A DNA stretch of 64,000 nt, from positions 425,217 through 489,216 of the forward strand of contig CP062796.1 of assembly GCA_018208355.1 (NCBI GenBank), written 5' to 3'. The position numbers were made by a program, and so were the translations under genes. This document shows, in pieces, positions 1-8,258 of the stretch (the first letter of the stretch is position 1; every line of letters starts with the position of its first letter). The notes under the pieces are model-generated. The model saw only the letters and a program-made list of their open reading frames with translations, had not been told where the DNA came from and ran no database searches. The stretch is from Candidatus Fermentithermobacillus carboniphilus (GTDB lineage Bacteria > Bacillota > Sulfobacillia > Fermentithermobacillales > Fermentithermobacillaceae).

Positions 1-130
1 CTTTTAGTATCCTCGTGATCTCTCCGATCGGGATAAAAACAGTGCCCAGCGCAAGCCCGAGGGATACCGATACGGCGACAAGGGCCGTTACCGCCACGAG
101 GTACGTTCTTCCCGGAACCCTTTTCCTCAC
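1..130 (-). CDS. ABC transporter permease, FecCD/BtuC family (N-terminal fragment)
   Basis: The window edge cuts this gene; only about 43 N-terminal residues are visible. They run from a GTG start at 130, with GAGGGA upstream, through a basic stretch into a hydrophobic helix ending in GTVFIPIGEITRIL. That pattern is typical of the first transmembrane helix and following loop of FecCD-type importers for B12, heme or siderophores. The gene starts 39 bases after a BtuF-like binding protein on the same strand and shares its cobalamin riboswitch, so B12 or a corrinoid is the likely cargo. The family call is an inference from a short fragment plus context. Confidence 0.75.
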   Translation of the reverse strand, partial: MRKRVPGRTYLVAVTALVAVSVSLGLALGTVFIPIGEITRILK

Positions 131-169
131 AGAAAATCCCTCTTCTCGTTTTAAGGGCCGTTTACCCAC

Positions 170-1063
170 TTATTGGGGGTAGAGATGAGAGGCTACTTCC
201 TCTATCCCCTTGACCACGCTCGGCCCCGGACGGGAGACGAGGTCTGCATCGACGAAAAATACCCTTCCTTCCTTGACTGCCCTGAGGGAAGTCCACCCGG
301 GTCTCGATTCGAGAAGACCGTACTCCTCTTTCGGAATGGTTACGAGGATAACATCCGGATCTTTTGCCAGAAGTTCCTCCATGCTCACCTGAAGATACTG
401 CCCGGGCACATCCTTGATAACGTTCTCGCCACCGGCCAGGCTCAATACGTCGTGCATGAAGGATCCGGGACCAACCGTCCAGAGATCTTTATCTATCACC
501 ACGAACACCCGTGGTTTCGGGGCGGTTGATTTCTCCACCCGCTGCTTCAGCTCATCCAGCTGTCTCTGTAGATCGGCCGTAAGTTTCTTACCAGCTTTTT
601 CTGCCCCCAGGACCGAAGCTATCCGCTGTATGTCATCGAACACCTCTTTTACCGTCGCCGGACTGGATACATAGACAGGAATCCCAAGGCTTTCAACTTC
701 CTTCACGTATTGAGAATCCGGTGTGCCTGCACAGAGGACGATGTCAGGTTTCAAAGCCACAAGTTTTTCTTTGTTCAGGTTGAAGGCGTCCCCGACTACT
801 TCCTTCTTCTGAGCCTCGGGGGGACGATTGCAAAAACCCGTCACTCCGACAAGCTTATCGCCTAGCCCGAGGGCAAAGACGGTTTCAGTGTGCGCCGGCG
901 CCAGAGAGACTATCCTCTCGGGTATTCCTTTAAGAGTGAGCTGTCTCCCGGCACCGTCAGTGAAAGTCTTAACCTGAGGTTTGCATCCAGTCAGGACCAC
1001 AGAGACCAGGAAAATTGCCAACAGCAGGACCCGGAAGTCTATGCGTTTTTTTCCGAATCTCAC
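170..1063 (-). CDS. btuF: Cobalamin/iron ABC transporter substrate-binding lipoprotein (BtuF-like)
   Basis: A 297-residue extracytoplasmic binding protein. Residues 7-27 form a lipoprotein signal peptide with lipobox LTGC, so Cys27 would be lipidated. The remainder is the two-lobed helical-backbone fold of class III binding proteins: ERIVSLAPAHTE near residue 50, then a LKPDIVL segment, and a C-terminal lobe with a GGENV segment. The GTG start at 1063 is preferred because GGGAGGT lies 7 bases upstream; more upstream in-frame starts would run over that site. The cobalamin riboswitch upstream and the FecCD permease downstream point to a corrinoid importer. Binding specificity is inferred from the riboswitch rather than from binding residues. 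Confidence 0.85.
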   Translation of the reverse strand: MRFGKKRIDFRVLLLAIFLVSVVLTGCKPQVKTFTDGAGRQLTLKGIPERIVSLAPAHTETVFALGLGDKLVGVTGFCNRPPEAQKKEVVGDAFNLNKEKLVALKPDIVLCAGTPDSQYVKEVESLGIPVYVSSPATVKEVFDDIQRIASVLGAEKAGKKLTADLQRQLDELKQRVEKSTAPKPRVFVVIDKDLWTVGPGSFMHDVLSLAGGENVIKDVPGQYLQVSMEELLAKDPDVILVTIPKEEYGLLESRPGWTSLRAVKEGRVFFVDADLVSRPGPSVVKGIEEVASHLYPQ

Positions 1064-1191
1064 GTTACTACCTCCCATAAGAAGCTTCACTCGCTCATTA
1101 AGCGCGTCTTGACGGGACATCCGTTCTTCTGGCCGTATCCTCGGTTTTTAGCCAGAACTCGCTTTTTCGCATGCTGAGGCCAGACCGTCAC

Positions 1192-1217
1192 AAAAAACCC
1201 CGGCGAAACGCCGGGGG
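1192..1217 (-). terminator. Intrinsic terminator / riboswitch expression platform
   Basis: On the minus strand an 8-bp GC-rich stem (CCCCGGCG with CGCCGGGG, loop TTT) is followed directly by six T residues. It lies between the B12 aptamer and the btuF start. This is the arrangement expected for cobalamin-induced premature termination. Confidence 0.85.
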
Positions 1218-1269
1218 AGTTTTCAACCACATAAAAACGTCCCCTCCTTTCGCTCGAAGTCAGGAAACG

Positions 1270-1450
1270 CAAGCGCTCAGGCAGGTCTCCTGGCTGCCGG
1301 ATCATGGCTCCCGTACCTTCCCAAAAGCTTTTCGCTTTCAGTGGTTCTCACGGGTTGCTCCCCGGTAACAGTGGCGGCACCGCGCCGGATTCGCGAAAAG
1401 TCTCGCTTCACCGGACTTCCCTATTCTCCCTGGCGGGCACCTGAACGCTA
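1270..1450 (-). promoter_or_regulatory. Cobalamin (adenosylcobalamin) riboswitch
   Basis: Read on the minus strand, this leader carries the B12 box AGCCAGGAGACCTGCC (1280-1295). Upstream of it are the core elements GGGAAGTCCGGTGAAG (about 1405-1422) and GCGGTGCCGCCACTGT (about 1368-1383), in the right order and spacing for the cobalamin class. An intrinsic terminator follows at 1192-1217 and then the btuF-btuC genes. B12 import is therefore predicted to be switched off when cobalamin is plentiful. The ends are approximate because no structure prediction was run. Confidence 0.93.
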
Positions 1451-1531
1451 TCCTTATTCGATTGTCTGGGTGCGTTTAGCCGGAACCCTCCCTTGGAATA
1501 CTGATCCCGGATGACTCGGGAGGACTGCAAA

Positions 1532-1792
1532 TTGGGATTTCGACGTGATAAAGACCTTGCATGGGTAATTACTTTTACGTCATTCTTGATTTTCCTTCTC
1601 TCGTCTATAGCTTGCTCGATGCTGGAGTCAGGCCCCCGAACCCTCCCCGAGCCGGTCGTCCTCGCCAACGCCAACTTCGGCAAGGCCTTTACCTACAGCC
1701 TCTTCAGGATGGTCCGCTACGCGTCCTTGGCTGCCCTGGGCTTTGGCATCTTTGGAGTCATCACGTGGCCTCCCGGGCCCGGTTCCTCCTGA
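1532..1792 (+). CDS. Possible small membrane protein (unrecognised)
   Basis: This is one of very few plausible plus-strand genes in the window. A TTG at 1532 has GGGAGG 7-8 bases upstream and would give 86 residues. The product has an N-terminal hydrophobic segment (about residues 11-29), a linker with PEPVVLANANFGKAF, and a second hydrophobic stretch (about 55-75). Codons in the second half prefer G or C in third position, like the real genes here. It is divergent from the B12 riboswitch transcript and convergent with pncB. I do not recognise a family, and it could be a chance reading frame. Confidence 0.35.
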   Translation: MGFRRDKDLAWVITFTSFLIFLLSSIACSMLESGPRTLPEPVVLANANFGKAFTYSLFRMVRYASLAALGFGIFGVITWPPGPGSS

Positions 1793-1812
1793 TCCAAAAG
1801 TATATCTCCACA

Positions 1813-2859
1813 CTACATAAACCTCTTCAGTTTTGGATTCGGGACTATACCCGGTATCCTGCCCCTTTTGGCGATGGGCTTTCCTTCGATTGCCTTGATG
1901 TCCATGGTCATGTCTATAGGGGGGGCAGACGAAATGTAGCTCCCCACCCCAAAGGCATCGGCGCCGGCCTGGGCCAGTAGGGTCATACGTTCGGGAGTGA
2001 GACCTCCGGACACGAAAATTTTCACGTGACTAAAACCTGCCTGATCAAGTTTCGCCCGGACCTCTCTTACCAGGTCCGGCGTGACACCGCCTCGCTCGGA
2101 AGGCGTGTCCAGCCTGATACCGCCCATATCCTTGCCCAAAACTTCCGCCACCCGGATGGCTTCTTCCGCTTCGTCCTTGAAGGTATCCACGAGTATGGTC
2201 CTGGGAGCGTCCTTAGGCATGTATGTATTATAAGCTACCGCTGCCTTGACCGTGTCACCGATTATGAGCACCAAGGCGTGAGGGATAGTGCCCACCGGCT
2301 CTTGGCCTACTAGTTTTGCCGCCAGGATACACGCCGCGCCGCTCGCGCCTCCAACTATCGCCGCCCGCTCCAATACAGGGCTCACAGCTGGATGTATGTG
2401 TCTTGCGCCGAAACAGTAGAAGGGCCTTCCCATAGAAGCTTCCTTGCATTCTCTGGCGCGGGTCGCCCAGGCGCAGGAACTTGCCAGGATACCCAGGAGG
2501 GCCGTTTCATACGGGCCAAATTGAGAATATGGGCCTGTAATCCTGAAAACCGTCTCTTTTTCCGAAAAGCTCTCGCCCTCTTCGAGAGCCCACACTTCGA
2601 GGGGGAGACCCTTTAAAAGTTCGAGGCATTCGGGAGTACCGGCCATGATGCCAGGGCGGCTCGGGAATATCTCGGCGGTCACTACGGTATCTGCCTTGCC
2701 TTCCCTCGCAAGAATTTCTTGGGTCCTTACAAAATAGACGTCCGCCGTCGCTCCTCCGATTATCTCCTCGTGGGTCGCTGAAAACAGCCGGTTTGCCGCG
2801 GGTTTGAACTTCCTGACGTCATCAGTGGTCCTGAATACGATTTTTGGATTTTCCAGCAT
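1813..2859 (-). CDS. pncB: Nicotinate phosphoribosyltransferase
   Basis: A 348-residue NAPRTase-type enzyme that joins nicotinate to phosphoribosyl pyrophosphate to make nicotinate mononucleotide in NAD salvage. The sequence begins with a substrate-binding beta domain (GGATADVYFVRT near residue 30). It then shows the phosphoribosyltransferase barrel with the CFGARHIHP segment, RLDTPSERGG and the late KIFVSGGLTPERM and GADAFGVGSYIS segments that bind phosphate. Its length fits the compact archaeal/clostridial subgroup. The ATG at 2859 has GGAAGGAGAGG upstream and overlaps the end of rluB by 38 bases, which suggests coupled translation. Confidence 0.9.
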   Translation of the reverse strand: MLENPKIVFRTTDDVRKFKPAANRLFSATHEEIIGGATADVYFVRTQEILAREGKADTVVTAEIFPSRPGIMAGTPECLELLKGLPLEVWALEEGESFSEKETVFRITGPYSQFGPYETALLGILASSCAWATRARECKEASMGRPFYCFGARHIHPAVSPVLERAAIVGGASGAACILAAKLVGQEPVGTIPHALVLIIGDTVKAAVAYNTYMPKDAPRTILVDTFKDEAEEAIRVAEVLGKDMGGIRLDTPSERGGVTPDLVREVRAKLDQAGFSHVKIFVSGGLTPERMTLLAQAGADAFGVGSYISSAPPIDMTMDIKAIEGKPIAKRGRIPGIVPNPKLKRFM

Positions 2860-3607
2860 CGTCCTCTCCTTCCCACCCTTTTTGCGCCGCACCGTAGAGG
2901 GCACGTACCTCTTGGTCCGAGAGATAACGCCATTTCCCTGTTGGTGTGTCACCGAGCGTCAAGGGCCCGATCCTCGTCCTTGTAAGCCTCTCTACGTCAT
3001 ATCCCACAGCGTGGCAGATCTCCTTGACCAGGTGTTTTTCACCCTCATGGACCGCTATCAACAATCGGACAGGGCCTCTTTCCACATCCAGGAACCTGGC
3101 ATAATCTACCTCGATTTTTTTGCCACCTATGATTATACCCGAAAGAATCTCTCTGATCTTCTTTTCATCTCTGGGTCCTCGTGTCTCGACGATATACTCT
3201 TTGACTACTCTGTGTTTGGGGTGTGTCAAGAGATAGGCCAAGTCACCGTCGTTGGTCAGGAGCAATAACCCTTCTGCATCCATGTCGAGCCGGCCAACCG
3301 GAAAAATCCTCTCTTTGACGCCGCCGACGAGCGAAAGCACGGTTGGCCTCCCGAAAGGGTCGTGACACGTGGACAGGTAGCCCGCAGGCTTGTTCAGAAG
3401 CACATACACCCGTTTCGCACCCTGGATCACTTCTTTTCCGTCGACGAAAACCCGGTCCAGCCCGGGCACCACCTTCTCGCCGATGACCGCCACGTGGTCG
3501 TTGACCATCACTCTACCCTGGGTTATAAGCTCTTCGGCGTGCCTTCTGGAGGCAATACCTGCCCGGGCCAGGAATTTTGATACTCTTTCCGGCCCCTCTG
3601 CGCTCAA
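2822..3607 (-). CDS. rluB: rRNA pseudouridine synthase RluB/RsuA family
   Basis: A 261-residue pseudouridine synthase that isomerises a uridine in large-subunit (or small-subunit) rRNA. Residues 7-55 form an S4 RNA-binding domain (RVSKFLARAGIASRRHAEEL). The catalytic motif GRLDMDAEGLLLLTNDG has Asp108 as the expected nucleophile. The start appears to be TTG at 3607 with AAGGAG rather far upstream (about 14 bases). In Bacillus-like genomes rluB directly follows spmA-spmB; here the B12 mutase cassette sits between spmB and rluB. Confidence 0.9.
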   Translation of the reverse strand: MSAEGPERVSKFLARAGIASRRHAEELITQGRVMVNDHVAVIGEKVVPGLDRVFVDGKEVIQGAKRVYVLLNKPAGYLSTCHDPFGRPTVLSLVGGVKERIFPVGRLDMDAEGLLLLTNDGDLAYLLTHPKHRVVKEYIVETRGPRDEKKIREILSGIIIGGKKIEVDYARFLDVERGPVRLLIAVHEGEKHLVKEICHAVGYDVERLTRTRIGPLTLGDTPTGKWRYLSDQEVRALYGAAQKGWEGEDDAGKSKNRIQDH

Positions 3608-3637
3608 CGGAGAACCACCGCTCCTTCCGCTACGCGT

Positions 3638-4717
3638 CTATGAGTTTTGTTTCTCAACATACCGGTGGAGCCACGAACGAAGCTTTTCCGGTCCTTCCAA
3701 AATTATGTCGGTGCAAGGCACAGAGGTAAGGTTACGTATATCATCGAGAAAAGTTCTGGGAGGAAGATAGGTCGCGACGAACCTCCCGGTTGCCGATTCA
3801 TACGAAGGCCTGTAAGGGTTTATGGTAACACCCAAAAGTTCCGAAGAGGAGCCTACGGCAACGACAAAACCCATCTCTTCTGCCCGGCAAAGGACATCTT
3901 CCCACGCCAGCACATCCCCCGACAGGAGCATTAGGATGGGGTGGGAGATCACGAAGACCACAGGGTCTCGGCGATAACCTTCCAGTTCGGAGAGGGTTTC
4001 GTCAAATACCGCCGGATTCACTATACCCCGAACGTACACCACGGTCTGACCGGGACCATCCGCTATCAGCCGCCAGCCCAATTCCTTTCCCTGCCCTTTC
4101 AGGAAAAGCCCGCCTTCCACATTGATGGTCCTACCGGCGGAACCCGGGTCACCGCCCGGGCTCGATCCAGAAGCAAAGAAACCGTGAACAGGCAATGACA
4201 TGATTTTCCCGATGATCTCAACCTCTCGAGCCAGGCGGTGGGAGTCGGGGCTTCTCGCGGCTCCCGTGGCGAGGATGAGGGCTCCGGCCACGACCATAGG
4301 CGATAGCCTCGAAAAGGCTCCATCCAGAAGTACGGTACACATTTTGGGAGCAAATTTCATGACAGAAAGAAGATCCCGGGTACTGGTGGGTCCCGCCAAA
4401 ACGACCTTCCCTCCGGCAGATGCCCTCCCGACAAACACACGGCCGAGGGCGCACCGAACGCCTGTATCCTGAAGATCGGTGAACTTGACCGAGGACGCCT
4501 GTATGAGAGGGAGAGCGGTGGCCACCAGGGTGCCCTCGGGGATGAAGACTCGAGGTTTTGGTAATCCGGTTATATTGTCGAAGTCTTCCCCGTCATAGCC
4601 GATGCTGGTGACAAAGACTCTCCGTCCCAGAGACGAAAGATACCCCAGGACCTCCAAGAGGGTCGTGGTCTTGCCCGTGTTTTTGGCGGTACCCGCTATG
4701 CCCAGGACCCTCATCAT
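3638..4717 (-). CDS. P-loop NTPase partner of the B12-dependent mutase (possible reactivase)
   Basis: A 359-residue protein whose first residues give a SIMIBI-type Walker A, GTAKNTGKTTT (residues 9-19), followed by SIGYDGEDFDNITGLPKPR (about 40-58). The middle part has a conserved LAGPTSTRDL segment and LLDGAFSRLSP, and the C-terminal third is less distinctive. The start codon overlaps the mutase stop by four bases (ATGA), so the two are translationally coupled. B12 aminomutases and diol dehydratases often need a dedicated ATPase that expels damaged cobalamin. The N-terminal pattern recalls the KamB-type reactivase subunit of lysine 5,6-aminomutase, but that match is from memory and is an inference. 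Confidence 0.6.
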   Translation of the reverse strand: MMRVLGIAGTAKNTGKTTTLLEVLGYLSSLGRRVFVTSIGYDGEDFDNITGLPKPRVFIPEGTLVATALPLIQASSVKFTDLQDTGVRCALGRVFVGRASAGGKVVLAGPTSTRDLLSVMKFAPKMCTVLLDGAFSRLSPMVVAGALILATGAARSPDSHRLAREVEIIGKIMSLPVHGFFASGSSPGGDPGSAGRTINVEGGLFLKGQGKELGWRLIADGPGQTVVYVRGIVNPAVFDETLSELEGYRRDPVVFVISHPILMLLSGDVLAWEDVLCRAEEMGFVVAVGSSSELLGVTINPYRPSYESATGRFVATYLPPRTFLDDIRNLTSVPCTDIILEGPEKLRSWLHRYVEKQNS

Positions 4718-6564
4718 TTTACCTTAACCGTGTCCCTTCCAGCCCTGCCCGGGTATGCCCCGTCTTCTTTGTCTCCGAGGAGCCCCTCGTACAGGGACGC
4801 GACGAAGTCTCCTCTTTCGGCTACAGCCTTGAGGACGTCAAGAATACCCTGCCTAAGTTCCTGCGCGATGTCTTTCGCCTTCCGGGACGGCGAGATCCCC
4901 GCAGAACCGAAGAACCTCAGGGCCGCCGCAGTTGTCTTAAGAGTATCCACTCTCGCGGGCGCCGTGATCGGCCCACCGGCGTAAGCCTCGTCAGAAGAGG
5001 CGATGGTCACGGCCTGGGCGCCTATCTTGAGGGCCAAAGCGGCGTGGAGGGCAGTCATGGTAGACGACTGGCACCTGTCCTGGCTCTGCGTCAGAAAGCC
5101 GACCGGGGCACCGGGCCATATCGGAGCATCGATTATTTCCCGCAGGACCTCCATCTTGGCTGCATTGAAGTCGATGAAGTTATCTTCGGTGAGCCCCGCA
5201 ATTATGGCCTCGGGAGAGTTCGCGAATAGCGGCTGGAGGATTGGACGTCCTCCGAGGAGGACCCCCGCTGTCGCCACGATCAGCATCCCCGCGAACGCTT
5301 TCTTCGCCGGGACTCCGCAGAGCTCCTCGTTGGTCACGACATCGTAAGGAAGGCCGAATCTTGCGGCAAGGCGCATGGACTCGATCCCGTCGACGGCCAG
5401 GCGGGCGGGGTCGGTACCTGCTCCCAGGCTGCCATAGACTATGTTGATCTTGGTGAGATCAGCCCCCGCCAGGTGGGCGAGGATAACTGTCTCGGGTGTG
5501 TTGAGACCTCTGTGGGCACGTACCTGCCACATGGTGCCTGGTAGCAGAGCGTTCTTGATGAGCCTTAGGTTATCTAGAGTCAAAACGGTCCCGTCATGCT
5601 GGTGACTCCAGGCACCCTCGAGGAGCCCCTCTGTCCTGGCTCCCCACGAAGGGTCAAAGTGGATTACGCCCCTGGCGCCGAACGCGAGAGAAAGATTAAT
5701 GTGGTACGCGTCCATGACGGGGCACCCGGTCCCATACTGGATGAACACGTTGTATCTGGCGAGGATATCCTGGGACCTGGGGTAGTCCCCGCTGTGCCCG
5801 CCTTCTTTTAGTCTCGAAATCTCTTCGATCTCCCGGTCCGAGAGAAGTCTCGTATGCGCCACGGGTTCCCCGGTCCTGTACCACCTCTCGACTTCTCCGC
5901 CGCAAAGACCCGCGTACTTCTCCCGGATTTCACTGGCCGCTTTCTCGTCTCCGGCGGCCCTCGCTTCCTCCATGTCAAGCCGCAATCGGGCTCTCTCCAC
6001 GCCGGGGCTTGTCTTATCCTGTGCCCAATTTACGAGCTGCCGCGCTATCCTCAGGCAGAGATCTCCTATTTCCTTGTCCCTGAATTCATAGGAAAACCCG
6101 GCGGTAAGGTCAACCTTGCTCATGGGTCTTTCGCATTCTACCGCCTGAGCCTCACGTCCCTCCACATACGCCACTGCGGCTTCGGGGGGCGTATCGGGGC
6201 CGAAACCTGCGTCAAATCCGAGTTCCTGGGCCATCTCAGGGCGCATACTGAGACCTCCTGCCGCTATCTTGGTCCTTTCTCTGAGACCAGAAGCGTCGCA
6301 GAGGTCGACGAATTTCGCCAACAGCTCTGAGGTCCCGTAGCTTATAGCCCGGGAAACCATGAGAAAATCAGGTTCCAGCGCTTTTGCCCTGGCGACAACC
6401 TCTTCGGGTGAGAGGTCCGGGGGAAGGAGAGTGACCTCGTGACCACGCTCGACGAGTTTTCGCCTGATCAGCTTCAGGCCCACGTCGTGAACCGGGTCGA
6501 GGGGAGCCAGAACTATCTTCTTGCGTTCTGGTCGCGAATTCGGGAAATCTGACTTACACTTCAT
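4714..6564 (-). CDS. Cobalamin-dependent mutase, fused B12-binding and barrel domains, substrate unknown
   Basis: A 616-residue protein. Residues 15-140 look like a Rossmann-type B12-binding domain, with LDPVHDVG (residues 22-29; His26 is the candidate axial ligand, a one-residue variation on DxHxxG) and a later AAGGLS loop. A helical linker (about 150-270) is followed by a large alpha/beta region of barrel type with TGCPVMDAYH, GARTEG, RAHRGLNTPET and PVGFLTQSQDR. The barrel part resembles the glutamate mutase epsilon / aminomutase large-subunit group, but I cannot assign a substrate. ATG at 6564 has AAGGAGG upstream. Having both domains in one chain differs from the two-subunit GlmS/GlmE and KamD/KamE layouts. 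Confidence 0.65.
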   Translation of the reverse strand: MKCKSDFPNSRPERKKIVLAPLDPVHDVGLKLIRRKLVERGHEVTLLPPDLSPEEVVARAKALEPDFLMVSRAISYGTSELLAKFVDLCDASGLRERTKIAAGGLSMRPEMAQELGFDAGFGPDTPPEAAVAYVEGREAQAVECERPMSKVDLTAGFSYEFRDKEIGDLCLRIARQLVNWAQDKTSPGVERARLRLDMEEARAAGDEKAASEIREKYAGLCGGEVERWYRTGEPVAHTRLLSDREIEEISRLKEGGHSGDYPRSQDILARYNVFIQYGTGCPVMDAYHINLSLAFGARGVIHFDPSWGARTEGLLEGAWSHQHDGTVLTLDNLRLIKNALLPGTMWQVRAHRGLNTPETVILAHLAGADLTKINIVYGSLGAGTDPARLAVDGIESMRLAARFGLPYDVVTNEELCGVPAKKAFAGMLIVATAGVLLGGRPILQPLFANSPEAIIAGLTEDNFIDFNAAKMEVLREIIDAPIWPGAPVGFLTQSQDRCQSSTMTALHAALALKIGAQAVTIASSDEAYAGGPITAPARVDTLKTTAAALRFFGSAGISPSRKAKDIAQELRQGILDVLKAVAERGDFVASLYEGLLGDKEDGAYPGRAGRDTVKVK

Positions 6565-6796
6565 GGTCTTCCGGCTCCTCCTTGTCCCACCTGTACTCCG
6601 CCGAAGGTCTGTATACATATCCTCTTAATCTTATCCTTACCCCGGGGCCACCCTTTTCGCAGAAAACCACATCGGCGTCTTGAAACCCGAGTTCGGCCAT
6701 AAGTCGGAGACCCAGCCTCTTCCCTTCCTCCACGCCCCCACAGACTATGAAGGTCTCAAGATCGCACCCATCCAGGATCCTGTCTCTCACCGACAT
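6554..6796 (-). CDS. Small conserved-looking protein in the B12 mutase cassette (unrecognised)
   Basis: An 80-residue protein with no family I recognise. It shows a CGGVEEGKRLGLRLMAELGF helix-like region near residues 19-38, a short strand DVVFCEKGG and an acidic C-terminus. It overlaps the regulator gene by 41 bases at its start and the mutase by 11 bases at its end, so it is held in a tight translational unit. The ATG at 6796 is chosen because GGAGAG lies six bases upstream. It could be a small mutase subunit or an assembly partner; OraS-type small subunits are longer (about 120 residues) and do not obviously match. Confidence 0.6.
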   Translation of the reverse strand: MSVRDRILDGCDLETFIVCGGVEEGKRLGLRLMAELGFQDADVVFCEKGGPGVRIRLRGYVYRPSAEYRWDKEEPEDHEV

Positions 6797-7538
6797 CTTC
6801 ATCTCTCCCCGATGAACCCCTGATTTCAGACCAGTACCTGTTCACATCGCTTATGACGTTGGAAATATGACGGATCATAGCTTGCCTGGCCGCCTCGGGA
6901 TCTTTCCTGGCGACCTCCTTCAGGATCTGCCTGTGGTCCTCGACCATACTCGAACCGACTTTCGCCCGGATGTATTCGAGGGCTCGTCCAATGTCCGGGT
7001 CGTGATATATCACATCCAGAGCTCCGGCGAGAACTTTGTTCTTGCTGGCTGATGCCAGGGCTCTGTGAAATTCCAAGTCCTTTTCGATGCCGGACATCCC
7101 TGATTCAAGGATAGCCTGATGCTCTTCGACTATGCGCCAGAGTTCTTCAGTGTCTCGGGAGGTCGCGTTTAGCGCGGCAAGCGCCGCAGTCTCAGCTTCT
7201 ATGGCCTTTCTGGCAACAAGCACGTCGATGAGCTCCTGGCGGCGGCGGATTTTGAGGCTTTCCATGAACGCAGTATGGGTCTTGTTTCTCACTTGACTGT
7301 CGAGCCATTCTTTAAGGTCCTCCTTGCCCTTGGGAGTGATAACTCTGCCGGTACGCCCTTCGGAACTAACGTGTCCCCGGTCTTCCATGGCCCTCAAAAG
7401 CCGGCCAGCCGTGGCCTCAGAGACCCGTAACCCTTTTTGTGACAGCATCCTGGAAAGTTTCCACGCTCCGACTGGCCCCGTCGATTCGCTCATTATATAG
7501 AGAGCCTTGAAATACACGTCGTCACGCGAGACGTCCAC
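6756..7538 (-). CDS. Transcriptional regulator, winged helix plus FCD ligand-binding domain
   Basis: A 260-residue regulator. The N-terminal 75 residues form a winged-helix domain (GAWKLSRMLSQKGLRVSEATAGRLLRAM) more like the NrpR/HTH_34 type than a standard GntR helix-turn-helix. Residues about 95-235 are an all-helical FCD domain with ARKAIEAETAALAALN, an EFHRALASASKN segment and a late DHRQILKEV helix, which normally bind a metal-linked carboxylate effector. The GTG at 7538 has GAGGGGGTG upstream. It precedes and overlaps the mutase cassette, so it probably controls that cassette in response to an organic-acid or amino-acid-derived effector. Confidence 0.75.
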   Translation of the reverse strand: MDVSRDDVYFKALYIMSESTGPVGAWKLSRMLSQKGLRVSEATAGRLLRAMEDRGHVSSEGRTGRVITPKGKEDLKEWLDSQVRNKTHTAFMESLKIRRRQELIDVLVARKAIEAETAALAALNATSRDTEELWRIVEEHQAILESGMSGIEKDLEFHRALASASKNKVLAGALDVIYHDPDIGRALEYIRAKVGSSMVEDHRQILKEVARKDPEAARQAMIRHISNVISDVNRYWSEIRGSSGRDEDVGERQDPGWVRS

Positions 7539-7674
7539 GATATCACCCCCTCGTCCAGCCGCCAATTAAGGATGACATACGAGGTGCTGTCCTGCACCCG
7601 ACCTACCCGCACCGCCTGGAATAACCGGGCACTTGACACGGACCCTTCACGCGACCGTTTTGCGAGAACTGACT

Positions 7675-8136
7675 TTACTCTTTGAGGAAAGCCACGAGCT
7701 CGACCTCGCAGGGTGCGTTCAAAGGTAGCTCCGCAACCCCAACAGCCGCCCGCGCGTGTTTCCCCGCTTCTCCGAAAACCTCTCCCAAAAGTTCCGAAGC
7801 TCCGTTGATGACTTTGGGCTGGTCGTTGAACCCGGGAGCTGACGCCACATACCCGGTGACCTTCACGATCTTTTCGATTTTGTCCAGGTCTCCCGCGACG
7901 CTCTTGAGTGCCGCGAGGCAGTTTATGGCGCACTGCCTTGCTTCTCGGTAAGCTTCTTCAAGGGTGAGGTCCTTACCAACCTTGCCGGTTTTCTCCAATT
8001 TCCCGTCCCGGAAAGAAAGCTGTCCCGATATGTAGACCCAGCGACCTACCTTAACTGCAGGGACGTACGCCGCCACCGGTTTTGCCACGGGCGGAAGCTC
8101 AATACCAAGATCTCTGAGTCTCTGTTCCGCTGACAT
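7675..8136 (-). CDS. RidA family protein (enamine/imine deaminase)
   Basis: A 153-residue RidA/YjgF-family protein of the longer subgroup that carries an N-terminal extension RLRDLGIELPPVAKPVAAYVPA. The domain follows with VYISGQLSF, a CAINCLAALKSVAGDLDKI helix and the C-terminal PCEVELVAFL. The catalytic Arg seen in archetypal RidA (an R in the RAAVGV-like strand) is present as ARAAVGVAELP. Such proteins hydrolyse reactive enamines or imines released by PLP enzymes. ATG at 8136 has GGGAGGT upstream. It heads the B12 mutase operon, which suggests that the pathway handles an amino acid. Confidence 0.88.
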   Translation of the reverse strand: MSAEQRLRDLGIELPPVAKPVAAYVPAVKVGRWVYISGQLSFRDGKLEKTGKVGKDLTLEEAYREARQCAINCLAALKSVAGDLDKIEKIVKVTGYVASAPGFNDQPKVINGASELLGEVFGEAGKHARAAVGVAELPLNAPCEVELVAFLKE

Positions 8137-8181
8137 CCCAAAGTCTACCTCCCTACCAGGATTATCCCATCGTGAGTTTCT

Positions 8182-8208
8182 GCGGGTTCCTTTCCGGGAA
8201 CAACCCGC
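8182..8208 (-). other. Hairpin in the RidA leader
   Basis: GCGGGTT and AACCCGC arms (7 bp) enclose about 13 bases in the untranslated leader between the promoter at 8259-8288 and the RidA start at 8136. No riboswitch class is recognised. Confidence 0.35.
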
Positions 8209-8258
8209 GGAAGAACCCCGCGAACCTTTCATCATCAGCGATGAGCAGGTTTTATTTC

